Program-made: the position numbers and the translations under genes | NCBI RefSeq assembly: GCF_002567005.1 | Contig: NZ_NUZU01000039.1 | Location: 428,323-492,322 of the forward strand | From: Bacillus sp. AFS073361 | Lineage (GTDB): Bacteria > Bacillota > Bacilli > Bacillales > Cytobacillaceae | Direction of reading: 5' to 3' | Length of the DNA stretch: 64,000 bases | The notes under the pieces: model-generated | What the model saw: only the letters and a program-made list of their open reading frames with translations | Told to the model about the DNA's origin: nothing | Databases searched by the model: none | Shown: positions 23,968 to 33,268 of the stretch, piece by piece | How the letters are laid out: each line of letters starts with the position of its first letter | Position numbering within the stretch: the first letter of the stretch is position 1

Positions 23968-26043
23968 TTATTTCAACGAAATCTTCACAACATCTTCCAA
24001 ATATTTCGTTGCACTATATCCAAAAATCTCCAGCTTTTTAGGAACCACTTTCTCACCAGTGCCGTTACCGTCCAACTTCATGCTTTGAACGGTTACGAAA
24101 TAACGAGGTTGCTCGATTTCATCAAAAGGGACTGGGAATTCATTCGTATCGTATTCCGTCCCATTTTTATCAACGAGCACTCCATCCGTATTCATCTCCG
24201 TAGTAATCGGCTCGTTTTCATCTTCTCCCACAATATTGAAGTTAATCGCCTCATACGCTCGATTCTTCACTTCATGATCGCTTATGACAATAATGGAGGG
24301 CTGTCCAACTTCCAGTTTGTCGATAGAGATTGTACTGCCTGCATATTCAAAAGTTTGAGGATACTGCTTAGCAGCATCCAGTTCGATGGTTTTTGGGTCT
24401 TGAAACGTTAAATTAATAGATGCGAGTTGAACGTGAACCTCTTTTGGCTTTTCTCCGAAAAGGGGTTCAAAGTTTGTTTGAAAAGTCGTCCAATTCATGT
24501 CTTGCTGTGAATTCATAAAAGTGCTGCCATACAGATCAGTTTTTACAATTTTATTGTTCACTTCCAGATTATCAATATTAAGAACATCAATCATCTTCTC
24601 TGGCTTTTCATTATTAATACCATATTGCAGAATTGTTGCTGTTGGCGCAATGGTTAGTTTATCAAATCGAACCGGGATCCCCTCGACTTCTGTTTCTTGA
24701 TTCAAGGCATATTCAACGGAAGGCTGTTTTGTCACAGGAATCTCGAAATTCCACTCCCCAGTTTCATATCCAGGGTACAAGGGAGTGCTAATAACTTTCT
24801 GGTCAGAGGAATCACGAATCAATTTCAAGAGCCTTGTGATTTTTAGTTTGATCGTTCCATTCTCCTTATTGAGTGGCAGCAGACTAATTTTTCCTTGATA
24901 CACATTCTTCTCTTTTTTATTGCCATCTGATTTAAGGTCAGGGGGATAGTACCTAGGATGACCTTCCGTATTCATGAGGTCAAGTTCATTCTCCACAATA
25001 ACCCCATCATCATAATTCATCATATATTTATTTTCTTCATTTGTATCTTCGATTTCATAAAAGACAAGCGTCTGAACATCATCAGCAATCACACTTCTGA
25101 TCTTAATTTTCACCCCATCGCTTTCCGCTTCCAGGTTCATCCTTTCACCAAGGTCCTGTTGCAGAAAGGGACGCAATTCCTGATCTTTTTCTGTCCAAGT
25201 ATAGTAGAGGCTAGTAAAACTCTCTGTAAAAACTTCTATCCCTATTAATAATGCTATAAAACTTGCAAATACAATGCCCATTCTTAAACGTTTCTTGTTC
25301 TTTTGTTGTCTGTCCTTTTCCTTTTCTACCAGCCTTGCTTTGACGTTCTCCATGAAACCGGATGGTATATGCAAATCTTTCATCCCATCGGTTAGATCTA
25401 TCATGGTTAACATGACATCTTGAAAGCCAGCCAAATCCACCTGACATTCTTGACAATGATAAATATGTATCTCTAAATCAATCTTTTTTGGGCGATCTAG
25501 AGTTCTTTCTAAATAATCGATGTACTCCTTATAATATTCCTTACAACCATTAAAGGATGAACCGTACCCCATTTCTATCCTAAGTGACTGAATTCCGGAA
25601 AACAAAAGCTCTTTCAGCTTTTCCACTGATATTTGGAGAAGCTGTGCCGCTTCCACATGTGAGAGACCTTTTACATAGGTAAGGACCATCGCTTCTTTCT
25701 CAATGTCTTTCAATTGATCAAGTGCTTTAAATATACTCTGACGTGGTTCACCTTCCCCAGAAGCTTGTAAACCTCTATCAATAGAAAGCTCACGACAAAT
25801 ATGTATGAAAATGGATGTAACCCATGTTTCGAATGATGTTTCACTTTTAAAGCGCGGCAATTCTTTGTGGATTTTTAAAATGGACCGGTAAAAAAGCTCT
25901 TCCATTTCCTTCTGGTTACTAAGATAGGACCAACCAAGCGTATAGAACGCCTGTTTATGCTGATTCAACCAATCGAAGATGGATTCCACGCTTTTTTTGC
26001 TTATTGAAGTGATTGAAGTAGAATCTATCTTTGCTGGGATCAT
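23968..26043 (-). CDS. ECF-type sigma factor fused to a zinc anti-sigma domain, a membrane anchor and a DUF4179-like ectodomain
   Basis: One 691-residue frame. Residues 20-90 resemble sigma region 2 (FYRSILKIHKELPRFKSETS, TWVTSIFIHICREL) and 105-156 region 4 (LKDIEKEAMVLTYVKGLSHVEAAQLLQIS). Next is a ZAS-type anti-sigma motif, His193-x3-Cys197-x2-Cys200, with an upstream Cys167. A single membrane helix follows at about 254-270, and a roughly 420-residue extracellular part with beta-rich DUF4179/DUF5643 character completes it. Sigma and anti-sigma are normally separate neighbouring genes; here the sigma domain would be tethered at the membrane and need proteolysis to act. GGGGGG lies nine bases before ATG 26043. 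Such fusions exist in other Bacilli; targets are unknown. Confidence 0.75.
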   Translation of the reverse strand: MIPAKIDSTSITSISKKSVESIFDWLNQHKQAFYTLGWSYLSNQKEMEELFYRSILKIHKELPRFKSETSFETWVTSIFIHICRELSIDRGLQASGEGEPRQSIFKALDQLKDIEKEAMVLTYVKGLSHVEAAQLLQISVEKLKELLFSGIQSLRIEMGYGSSFNGCKEYYKEYIDYLERTLDRPKKIDLEIHIYHCQECQVDLAGFQDVMLTMIDLTDGMKDLHIPSGFMENVKARLVEKEKDRQQKNKKRLRMGIVFASFIALLIGIEVFTESFTSLYYTWTEKDQELRPFLQQDLGERMNLEAESDGVKIKIRSVIADDVQTLVFYEIEDTNEENKYMMNYDDGVIVENELDLMNTEGHPRYYPPDLKSDGNKKEKNVYQGKISLLPLNKENGTIKLKITRLLKLIRDSSDQKVISTPLYPGYETGEWNFEIPVTKQPSVEYALNQETEVEGIPVRFDKLTIAPTATILQYGINNEKPEKMIDVLNIDNLEVNNKIVKTDLYGSTFMNSQQDMNWTTFQTNFEPLFGEKPKEVHVQLASINLTFQDPKTIELDAAKQYPQTFEYAGSTISIDKLEVGQPSIIVISDHEVKNRAYEAINFNIVGEDENEPITTEMNTDGVLVDKNGTEYDTNEFPVPFDEIEQPRYFVTVQSMKLDGNGTGEKVVPKKLEIFGYSATKYLEDVVKISLK

Positions 26044-26317
26044 TCATGCGTTCCCCCCTTTTCGTTCTCTATATGGTATTTATACTTTGAATTATCTTCC
26101 TATTATAATAGATTTCATTTAAAATTGGTCTATATTTCCTTTTCTTAACAAAAGTATCCTGCCACTATCTGCTATATTTTCCAAGTATTTTAATTAATAA
26201 AATCCCGGATTTCAATCTGAAGGAACCGATGCAGGAAGAAACCTTGTTACTTGATGTGTATTAAGTTCTGTGAAGTGTTAATAATTGTTAGAGATAAGTG
26301 AAAAAGGAGCGAGGGAA

Positions 26318-26785
26318 ATGACCTATATAGTTGATTTTAAAAATGTGTCTACAGTTGGCTTAGAGTCCTCACCTATAGCAGAAGCGCTTGCTGGTTTACG
26401 CGCGAATGAAGCCCGTTATTTTATGAATAAATACAAGCATGAGTTTACGGTTGAACCAGCTGACGAAAGCCAGGAGACCATTGATTATGTGAACCGGATT
26501 TTGAAAGAAGAACGTGATATAGAGTTTGCGGCCAAACCTTTAGAAACTTCGCGTTTTCAAGTGGAAAATATCAATTGGGCTTACGTCTTTTATGAGGATG
26601 GTCTTGAGGTCAACGTCTTGTATACGTTAGATGGCTCAAAGCCGAAACGTGCCGTTGGTTTTAAGCTTTCGGAGGGGATGGAGGTACCCAAGGAGTTAGA
26701 AGGGAAGTTTAAGTTTGCTAGACAGAAATCTAAACTAGCTGGAACAATTCGGGGCTCGTTTTTTGTAATTAAACGAGAATATTAA
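26318..26785 (+). CDS. Conserved Bacillus protein of unknown function
   Basis: 155 residues from ATG 26318, chosen because AAAAGGAGCGAGGGAA lies directly upstream; the frame opens 11 codons earlier without such a site. The protein is soluble, mixed alpha/beta, rich in charged residues, with no signal peptide or membrane helix. It starts MTYIVDFKNVSTVGLESSP and has ALAGLRANEARYFMNKYKH in the first third and RGSFFVIKREY at the end. I do not recognise a characterised family. It is monocistronic; copy 2 of the dispersed repeat begins 86 bases downstream. Confidence 0.7.
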   Translation: MTYIVDFKNVSTVGLESSPIAEALAGLRANEARYFMNKYKHEFTVEPADESQETIDYVNRILKEERDIEFAAKPLETSRFQVENINWAYVFYEDGLEVNVLYTLDGSKPKRAVGFKLSEGMEVPKELEGKFKFARQKSKLAGTIRGSFFVIKREY

Positions 26786-26870
26786 AGTAAGGAAAAGGGA
26801 TAGTCAAGGAATCCTGCCATTATTCATATTCCTTGCCGCGTGAATTAAAATAAAGCAGCATCTTCCTTTA

Positions 26871-27075
26871 AGTAACCAGCAAAAATAAGCGGATTTTTTC
26901 CGGTTAAATGTGGAACGGAGCTTGTTTCGGGGTAAATAAGGGAAGTTTTTCCGACTATTCAGCGCAAAATCCCCCATTTTCAATTTTTACGAGTAGATAG
27001 GCGGAATTTCTCCGTCTATTTAAGCTATTTTTAATGATAATTACAAATTAAGCGGAATTTTTCCTTTTATTTATC
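26871..27075 (-). repeat. 205-bp dispersed repeat, copy 2 (inverted)
   Basis: The reverse complement matches copies 1 and 3 across the whole length, including AATTCCGCTTAATT, TTAAATAGACGGAGAAATTC, GAAAATGGG, TTTACCCCGAAAC and GCTGGTTACT. It fills most of the gap between the unknown gene and sdaAA. Confidence 0.85.
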
Positions 27076-27164
27076 TGATTGGATGCTTAACATGCCACCT
27101 CCGATATGAGCGGATTCACATGATCCCAGATTCCCCCCTATCCTTTCATAGATTCCTATAAAAT

Positions 27165-27192
27165 AAAGCTGCCTGGAATGACCGGCAGCTTT
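27165..27192. terminator. Terminator after sdaAA
   Basis: AAAGCTGCC pairs with GGCAGCTTT. On the minus strand ATTTTAT follows, on the plus strand TTAAA. It ends the sdaAB-sdaAA operon. Confidence 0.7.
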
Positions 27193-27201
27193 TTAAAGGA
27201 G

Positions 27202-28101
27202 TTATACTAAATAATCAATCAGTTTTTCTTTCGGATGGCCAAAGATTTCTGCTTCTAGCCTACGGCCGGTCGGGGTAGCCGCCAACCCGCCTTCGGCTGT
27301 TTCCCTTAACGCAGAAGGCATTGACTGTCCAATCGCATACATGGCTCCAATAACTTCGTCACATGGAATCCTGCTGGTTATCCCAGCAAGGGCCATATCG
27401 GCAGCTGTCAAAGCATTGGATGCACCCATTGCATTCCGTTTCACGCAAGGCACTTCAACGAGACCAGCAACCGGATCGCAAACAAGGCCCAGCATATTTT
27501 TTAAGGTAATGGCCATCGCTTCGGCTGATTGCTTAGGCGTACCTCCAGCCATTTCAACAATTGCAGCTGCTGCCATCCCTGAAGCCGAACCTACTTCTGC
27601 CTGACAACCGCCTGCAGCCCCTGAAATGGATGCATTGTTTGCAACGACAAATCCAAACGCCCCTGCCGTAAATAAAAATTCAATCATTTCCTGCCTAGTT
27701 GGATTGAGTTTATCCTTTACTGCAAATAATGTACCTGGAACGACTCCCGCCGATCCTGCCGTCGGTGTGGCACAAATGATGCCCATTGCTGCATTGACTT
27801 CATTCGTGGCAACCGCCTTGCTCACCGCATCCAACAGCAATGTGCCGGTAAGAGATTTCCCGCTTTGAATATAGTTTTGCAGCAATACTGCATCGCCGCC
27901 TGTGAGTCCTGTGCGTGATTTTACTCCTTTTATGCCCCGTTCGATCGCCCGTTCCATTACGGTCAGGTTTTGATCCATTTTGGCAAGCACTTCTTCACGG
28001 GAAAGGCCAGAAACTTCTATTTCCTGCCGAATCATAATTTCGGCTATTTTTACCTGATGTTGTTCCGCCAGCGAAACAAGTTCAGCTACATTACGAAACA
28101 T
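27202..28101 (-). CDS. sdaAA: L-serine dehydratase, iron-sulfur-dependent, alpha subunit
   Basis: 299 residues of the SDH alpha family: GGDAVLLQNYIQSGKSLTG, NAAMGIICATPTAGSAGVVPG, SGAAGGCQAEVGSASGMAAA and GLVCDPVAGLVEVPCVKRN. The Cys residues in these blocks bind the [4Fe-4S] cluster that activates serine. With the beta subunit it deaminates L-serine to pyruvate and ammonia. It follows sdaAB after a 53-bp gap in the same direction. The neighbourhood (amino acid permease, tdh, kbl) points to use of threonine, glycine and serine as carbon sources. Confidence 0.93.
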   Translation of the reverse strand: MFRNVAELVSLAEQHQVKIAEIMIRQEIEVSGLSREEVLAKMDQNLTVMERAIERGIKGVKSRTGLTGGDAVLLQNYIQSGKSLTGTLLLDAVSKAVATNEVNAAMGIICATPTAGSAGVVPGTLFAVKDKLNPTRQEMIEFLFTAGAFGFVVANNASISGAAGGCQAEVGSASGMAAAAIVEMAGGTPKQSAEAMAITLKNMLGLVCDPVAGLVEVPCVKRNAMGASNALTAADMALAGITSRIPCDEVIGAMYAIGQSMPSALRETAEGGLAATPTGRRLEAEIFGHPKEKLIDYLV

Positions 28102-28154
28102 AGCATTTCCCCCTGAATCTACTAATCATTTATGTTTAATGCCCGAAAATATTA

Positions 28155-28814
28155 TCATTCAACAATACGGATGACACTTACAACGTTGTCCAGCTTTTGC
28201 AGATCGCTTACCAACTGGTTATTTATCTTTTCATCCGATTCAATGACCATGATGGCCATGTCGCCTTTATCTTTCCTGGCCACTTCCATATGACCGATGT
28301 TTATTTTATTTTGCGAAAAAATGCTTGTTACCGAGCTGATGACGCCAAAACGATCATTATGAATGACGAGGATTGCAGGGTCACCCGATAATTTTAGTTT
28401 GAAGGAGTTGATTTCTGTTATTTCAATGGCTCCTCCGCCGATGGAGATGCCAATGATCTCCAGCTCTTTATCTTCCGCAAAAAGATTAATCTTTACTGTA
28501 TTGGGATGTTCTGTAATGGCTTCTTCCTCTTGAAAGATGACCTCCATGCCCAGTTGTTCTGCTATTTCCATAGCCTCGGGGATCCGCTCGTCAAATGTAT
28601 CAAAATCCAATAATCCCGCTACGAGAGCTAAGTCAGTACCATGTCCTTTATACGTCTTTGCAAATGAGCCGTACAGCGAGAGGACAGCCCTTTTCGGCTG
28701 GCACTCGAACAGGGTTCTGGCCACGCGGCCAATTCGGACTGCACCAGCAGTATGTGAACTGGAAGGTCCAATCATAATCGGACCAATGATTTCAAATGCT
28801 GATCGATATTTCAT
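28155..28814 (-). CDS. sdaAB: L-serine dehydratase, iron-sulfur-dependent, beta subunit
   Basis: 219 residues from ATG 28814 (MKYRSAFEIIGPIMIGPSSSH), which matches the usual start of Bacillus SdaAB; a GTG three codons earlier overlaps the binding site. The N-terminal catalytic part has MIGPSSSHTAGAVRIGRVAR and GSFAKTYKGHGTD. A C-terminal ACT regulatory domain spans about 145-219 (AILVIHNDRFGVISSVTSIF). It forms the first gene of the sda operon and completes the serine dehydratase with sdaAA. Confidence 0.92.
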   Translation of the reverse strand: MKYRSAFEIIGPIMIGPSSSHTAGAVRIGRVARTLFECQPKRAVLSLYGSFAKTYKGHGTDLALVAGLLDFDTFDERIPEAMEIAEQLGMEVIFQEEEAITEHPNTVKINLFAEDKELEIIGISIGGGAIEITEINSFKLKLSGDPAILVIHNDRFGVISSVTSIFSQNKINIGHMEVARKDKGDMAIMVIESDEKINNQLVSDLQKLDNVVSVIRIVE

Positions 28815-28884
28815 TGTTTTCACCCGTTCCTATACTTATGATTCTTTATATTAATGTTCCTTTTGCATCCAGCCTTTAAGGAAA

Positions 28885-28916
28885 AATAGGGACAAGTTAT
28901 AAAAACTGTCCCTATT
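28885..28916 (-). terminator. Terminator of the amino acid permease gene
   Basis: AATAGGGACA pairs with TGTCCCTATT. Minus-strand reading continues into TTTTTCC. Confidence 0.75.
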
Positions 28917-28928
28917 CTGTATTAAAAT

Positions 28929-30326
28929 TTACACTGCTTTCTTATCTGTCCGATCTTCTGTTTGAAGTTCCGTAGGTACACGCTTGTTGATTCCGAAAGC
29001 ATAAAAGCTGATTGCTACAATAGCCAGGAAGACGATACCCGCAATTAGTGAAATACGAGTGTCTTCGTTGAACCACATACCAACAAGCACCGCTGTCAGA
29101 TAGGCAATTGTCACATAGTTAGTGACAGGTGCAAAAGGCATTTTGAATGGATGGCTGGCCATTTTATCAGCATGAACCTTTCTGAACTTGATTTGGCTGA
29201 TCAAGATGACAAACCAAGGAACCATACCTGGAAGAACACTTGAAGCATAGACGTACACAAACAATTTTTCTGGTGCAATATAACTTAACACTACACCAAC
29301 GCCAAGGCCGATTAGAACGCCAATTGTACCGAATAAAGGCACTCCGTTACTCGAAACCTTTGCAAACGCTTTTGGAGCTTGACCATTAACACCAAGAGTA
29401 TAAAGCATGCGCCCTGCGCTGTAGATACCGCTGTTACATCCGGACATCGCAGCAGTGATAACAACAAAGTTAATGATTCCGGCTGCCGCTGTAATACCGA
29501 TTTTTGCAAAAGTTGCTACGAACGGGCTTCCTAAAGAAGTTAATTGATCCCATGGATAAACTGTGACAATAACAAAGATTGCACCAATATAAAATACGAG
29601 GATACGCCAAATTGTACTTTGAATCGCGTTCCTTATTGTTTTCTGAGGATCTTTCGCTTCACCAGCTGTAATACCAATAAGTTCTACACCTTGATATGCA
29701 CCAACAACGAGTGATAGGGCAAAGAGGAATCCTTTAAGACCGCCAGTAAAGAAACCGCCATTTTTCCAGAGGTTCGATAAGCCGATTGATTCTCCTCCGT
29801 TACCAAGACCGAAGAAAATCAGGCCAAAACCTGCAACAATCATCAATACAATCGTAACTACTTTAATCAACGCAAACCAAAATTCGAATTCACCAAATGA
29901 TTTAACAGAAATAAAGTTCGCTGCCCCAAGGATAACCATTGCGATTAGGCCTGGGATCCACGCTGGAAGATCTGGAAACCAATACTGCATATATGTGCCG
30001 ATTGCGATAACTTCCGCCATACCAACAACTACCCACTGGAACCAGTTGCTCCAGGCAGTCATATATCCTGCTATTGGATGGATATACTTATATCCAAATG
30101 TTGCAAATGAACCTGTACTTGGTTCCAAGTAGAGCATTTCGCCCATGGCGCGCATTATCAAATAAAGAAAAATTCCTGTAATTCCATATGCTAACATAAC
30201 GGATGGACCCGTCCAGCCTATTGTGCTGGATGATCCCATAAATAGACCTACCCCAATCGTTCCACCCAAAGCTATCATTTGAATATGGCGCGAACTTAAG
30301 CCCCTACTCAATTCCTTGTTTGCCAT
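28929..30326 (-). CDS. Amino acid permease, APC superfamily (AapA/YbxG/CycA-like)
   Basis: 465 residues with 12 predicted membrane helices. The consensus helix 1 of the amino acid transporter family is clear (RHIQMIALGGTIGVGLFMGS, TIGWTGPSVMLAYGITG), as are GEMLYLEPSTGSFATFG and ELIGITAGEAKDPQKTIRNA. It imports an amino acid with protons. Because it lies between serine dehydratase and threonine dehydrogenase genes, threonine, serine, glycine or D-alanine is a likely substrate, but the family is too broad to say. A terminator follows the stop, and a TATAAT-like box lies in the 196-bp gap upstream. Confidence 0.82.
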   Translation of the reverse strand: MANKELSRGLSSRHIQMIALGGTIGVGLFMGSSSTIGWTGPSVMLAYGITGIFLYLIMRAMGEMLYLEPSTGSFATFGYKYIHPIAGYMTAWSNWFQWVVVGMAEVIAIGTYMQYWFPDLPAWIPGLIAMVILGAANFISVKSFGEFEFWFALIKVVTIVLMIVAGFGLIFFGLGNGGESIGLSNLWKNGGFFTGGLKGFLFALSLVVGAYQGVELIGITAGEAKDPQKTIRNAIQSTIWRILVFYIGAIFVIVTVYPWDQLTSLGSPFVATFAKIGITAAAGIINFVVITAAMSGCNSGIYSAGRMLYTLGVNGQAPKAFAKVSSNGVPLFGTIGVLIGLGVGVVLSYIAPEKLFVYVYASSVLPGMVPWFVILISQIKFRKVHADKMASHPFKMPFAPVTNYVTIAYLTAVLVGMWFNEDTRISLIAGIVFLAIVAISFYAFGINKRVPTELQTEDRTDKKAV

Positions 30327-30522
30327 TTCGTTTCCTCCCCTGTACGCTTATTGTCAAAATTCAAGCAAGATTCATATAACCCCATGTTCATATTTATTAT
30401 TGCAAGATAACTTAAGATAACATAATCACCAGAAAGTAGTCCACCCGAAAAATACAATTGTCTTTTTTCTAGAGATGGATTATAATAGACTGGTAGACGG
30501 AAGTTTGTACAGTTTGCAGAAA

Positions 30523-31503
30523 TTAAAAGGCTAATGCAAGTTCTCTAAAAGGAATGCCTAATTTCTCTGATAAATTTTCCAACATGTCTTTTGTCATACG
30601 ATCCAAGTCGTATTGTGGATTAAAATCCCATTCTTCACGTGCGGCAGAGGCATCAATACTATTTGGCCATGAGTTTGCAATGCCTTGGCGTACAGGATCA
30701 ACATTGTATGACATTTCAAATTCAGGAATGAACTTCTTAATTGATGCAGCAATTTGTTCTGGCTCAAAGCTCATCGCAGTGATGTTAAATGCATTGCGGT
30801 GCTTCAATCGTGAAGGATCAGCCTCCATCAATTGAATGATTGCTTCGATTGCATCTGGCATATACATCATATCCATAAACGTTCCTTTGCCAATGAAAGA
30901 TGTATATTTCTTGTTTTTCAGCGCTTCGTAGTAAATGTCAACTGCATAATCGGTTGTTCCCCCACCTGGAAGAGTCTTGTAAGAAATCAGACCAGGGAAC
31001 CTTACTCCGCGTACGTCTACACCGAATTTGGAGAAATAGTAGTCACAGAGCAATTCTCCGGCTACCTTAGTAACACCGTACATTGTGGTAGGCCTTTGAA
31101 CTGTATCCTGAGGTGTCATATCTGCCGGTGTTTCCGGTCCGAAAGCTGCGATGGAGCTCGGTATAAAGAGTTTTAGGTTTAATTCACGTGAAACTTCAAG
31201 TGCGTTCATAAGACCGCCCATATTTAGATCCCATGCGAATTTTGGTTTTGTTTCACCTACCGCCGACAGCAGCGCAGCAAGATGGATGAGAGTGTCGACT
31301 TTATATGTTTTGCAAAGGTCAAGCATTGCTTTAAAATCCATCACATCAAGGATTTCAAATGTACCTCTTTCGATGACTGGATTGCCTTCAATACGGCGGA
31401 TGTCTGTTGCGATAACGTTTTCTGTTCCGTACACTTCTCTGAGACGGTGTGTCAATTCAGAACCGATTTGTCCAAGACTGCCAGTTATAAGAATTTTTTT
31501 CAT
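30523..31503 (-). CDS. L-threonine 3-dehydrogenase, SDR/epimerase type
   Basis: 326 residues of the extended SDR family, unlike the zinc-dependent Tdh of E. coli. The NAD motif is ITGSLGQIGSELTHRL, the catalytic residues are Ser (FIPSSIAAFGP) and Tyr-Lys (TTMYGVTKVAGE), and the substrate loop GVRFPGLISYKTLPGGGTTD is characteristic of this threonine dehydrogenase group. It oxidises threonine to 2-amino-3-oxobutyrate, which the adjacent Kbl cleaves to glycine and acetyl-CoA. AGGAGG precedes ATG 31503. The gene is second in a kbl-tdh operon. Confidence 0.9.
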   Translation of the reverse strand: MKKILITGSLGQIGSELTHRLREVYGTENVIATDIRRIEGNPVIERGTFEILDVMDFKAMLDLCKTYKVDTLIHLAALLSAVGETKPKFAWDLNMGGLMNALEVSRELNLKLFIPSSIAAFGPETPADMTPQDTVQRPTTMYGVTKVAGELLCDYYFSKFGVDVRGVRFPGLISYKTLPGGGTTDYAVDIYYEALKNKKYTSFIGKGTFMDMMYMPDAIEAIIQLMEADPSRLKHRNAFNITAMSFEPEQIAASIKKFIPEFEMSYNVDPVRQGIANSWPNSIDASAAREEWDFNPQYDLDRMTKDMLENLSEKLGIPFRELALAF

Positions 31504-31585
31504 AAGACTTTACCTCCTAAGGTTTCTACTATAAATTTTGCAATTGATTCTAGTATTCTGTTATTCTTTGTAAAATTTTAAATGA

Positions 31586-32776
31586 TTAGATAATAGACAA
31601 CTCTTTGCCAATTTTTTCATAAACTGCCAGAACCTCATCGAGCATTTCCTTGGTATGTGCAGCCGTAGGCATATTTCTAACCCTGCCTGTACCTCTAGGA
31701 ACCGTTGGGAAGGTAATCGATTTTGCATACACACCTTCTTCCATCAGCCTGCGAGAAAATAATTGGGTAAGATCTTCTTTTCCGATAATGCATGGAGTAA
31801 TTGGAGTTTCGGAATGGCCAATATCGAAACCAAGTTTCTTTAAGCCTTCTTTTAGATATCTTCCGTTTTCCCAAAGCTTTTCAACTTTTTCTGTCGATTC
31901 AGTCATAATATTGATCGCTTCAATACAACCGGCAGCATCGCCAGGAGTCAATGAAGTTGAAAACAGGAACGGACGTGCCCGGACTTTCAGCCAGTCAATC
32001 AATTGCACTGACCCTGCTACATATCCGCCAACGACGCCAATCGCTTTTGAAAGGGTCCCAATCTGCAGATCAATTCGGTCTGAGAGGCCAAAATGCTTGA
32101 CTGTACCAGCACCGTTACCCATTACACCTGAGCCATGAGCATCATCTACATATGTGATTAACCCAAACTCTTCAGCAATTTCAACGATTTCCGGAAGCTT
32201 TGCTACATCACCGTCCATTGAGAAAACTCCGTCCGTGATGTACATGACTTTTTCGTATAAGCCGCTTTCAATCGTTTCTTTCGCAACTCGGCGTAAATCG
32301 TCCATGTCCTGGTGTTTGACGCGGATAATTTTCGCTCCAGATAATCTGCATCCATCAATGATCGATGCATGGTTTAATTCATCCGAGAGAATAGCATCCT
32401 TCTTAGTCATAAGAGCTGAAATAGCACCCATGTTGCAATTGAACCCCGACTGGAAGGCAATTGCCGCTTCGGTATGTTTGAACTTGGCAATTGTTTTCTC
32501 TAATTCATTATGAATGCTCAATGTACCATTGATTGTACGGACTGCACCAGCTCCCAACCCATACTTATCGATTGCTTCATGCGCCTTTTGCTTCATTCTT
32601 TCATTATTGGCAAGGCCAAGATAGTTATTGGATGACATATTGATTAGTGATTTGCCATTGATGGTAACTATAGGGCCATTGGGTCCTTCTACAGTATCAA
32701 TAACATTGTAAAGACCATTTTCCCTCAACTCGTTCAGTTGGGGTGTTAAGAAGTCCTTTAAAACCATTTTCGCCAA
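31586..32776 (-). CDS. kbl: Glycine C-acetyltransferase (2-amino-3-ketobutyrate CoA ligase)
   Basis: 396 residues of the alpha-oxoamine synthase family of PLP enzymes. The PLP lysine lies in IGTLSKAIGVVGGYVAGS. Other blocks are SSNNYLGLANNERMKQKAHE, FQSGFNCNMGAISALM and YVDDAHGSGVMGNGAGTV. It splits 2-amino-3-oxobutyrate into glycine and acetyl-CoA. The start is TTG 32776, seven bases after GGAGG; the next ATG, three codons later, is too far from that site. It leads the kbl-tdh operon, with a perfect cre site about 100 bp upstream. Confidence 0.92.
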   Translation of the reverse strand: MAKMVLKDFLTPQLNELRENGLYNVIDTVEGPNGPIVTINGKSLINMSSNNYLGLANNERMKQKAHEAIDKYGLGAGAVRTINGTLSIHNELEKTIAKFKHTEAAIAFQSGFNCNMGAISALMTKKDAILSDELNHASIIDGCRLSGAKIIRVKHQDMDDLRRVAKETIESGLYEKVMYITDGVFSMDGDVAKLPEIVEIAEEFGLITYVDDAHGSGVMGNGAGTVKHFGLSDRIDLQIGTLSKAIGVVGGYVAGSVQLIDWLKVRARPFLFSTSLTPGDAAGCIEAINIMTESTEKVEKLWENGRYLKEGLKKLGFDIGHSETPITPCIIGKEDLTQLFSRRLMEEGVYAKSITFPTVPRGTGRVRNMPTAAHTKEMLDEVLAVYEKIGKELSII

Positions 32777-32871
32777 AATAATTCCTCCTCTTAAATTACC
32801 TTACTAAGGGTTCTTCACATAACAACTACTCGTATTTTTTATCGGGAACATCATTTTAATACCGCTTTACT

Positions 32872-32885
32872 TGAAAGCGATTTCA
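32872..32885. promoter_or_regulatory. CcpA cre site upstream of kbl
   Basis: TGAAAGCGATTTCA matches the consensus TGWAANCGNTNWCA in every position. It lies 96 bases before the kbl start, so carbon catabolite control of threonine breakdown is likely. The remaining 32886-33209 stretch shows no convincing gene. Confidence 0.75.
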
Positions 32886-33209
32886 GCCACCTTCCAAAAA
32901 AAAGCAATTAGTTTTCAATAAATAATTACTCCCTAAATTTTCAAATCGTACTTTTTGACCGAATGAAGTTATGCTATTGAATTGGATGTGTCATAATAAA
33001 CTTGTTTAGTTGATTCATATGTTCAGTGCTATTCTATAATTATGTCGGAAAAGTGTCAATACTGTTAGAAAAAGACGAATCATTCAGACTAATGCCTCGA
33101 TTAAAGAAAGATAGAGAAATAAAGGGTTCATTAAGGCTGGCTAGAAATCATTTTTTGCTTTTGGAAAATCTATTGGGCAGCAACAAATTCACATTAATCC
33201 TGAAACAGG

Positions 33210-33249
33210 ACAAACAACCTTCATACCGAACGGGACAAAGGTCGTTTGT
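33210..33249 (-). terminator. Hairpin after the CysJ-like gene
   Basis: ACAAACAACCTT and AAGGTCGTTTGT form a 12-bp stem with one non-Watson-Crick pair. The U tract is weak (CCTGTTTC). Confidence 0.5.
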
Positions 33250-33268
33250 AAATATATTTACTTACCAT

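Noticed and set aside
32154..32513. Long plus-strand open frames opposite kbl, tdh, sdaAA, the dioxygenase and other genes
   Set aside because: They are antisense shadows of clearly conserved genes, have no ribosome binding sites and no recognisable motifs.
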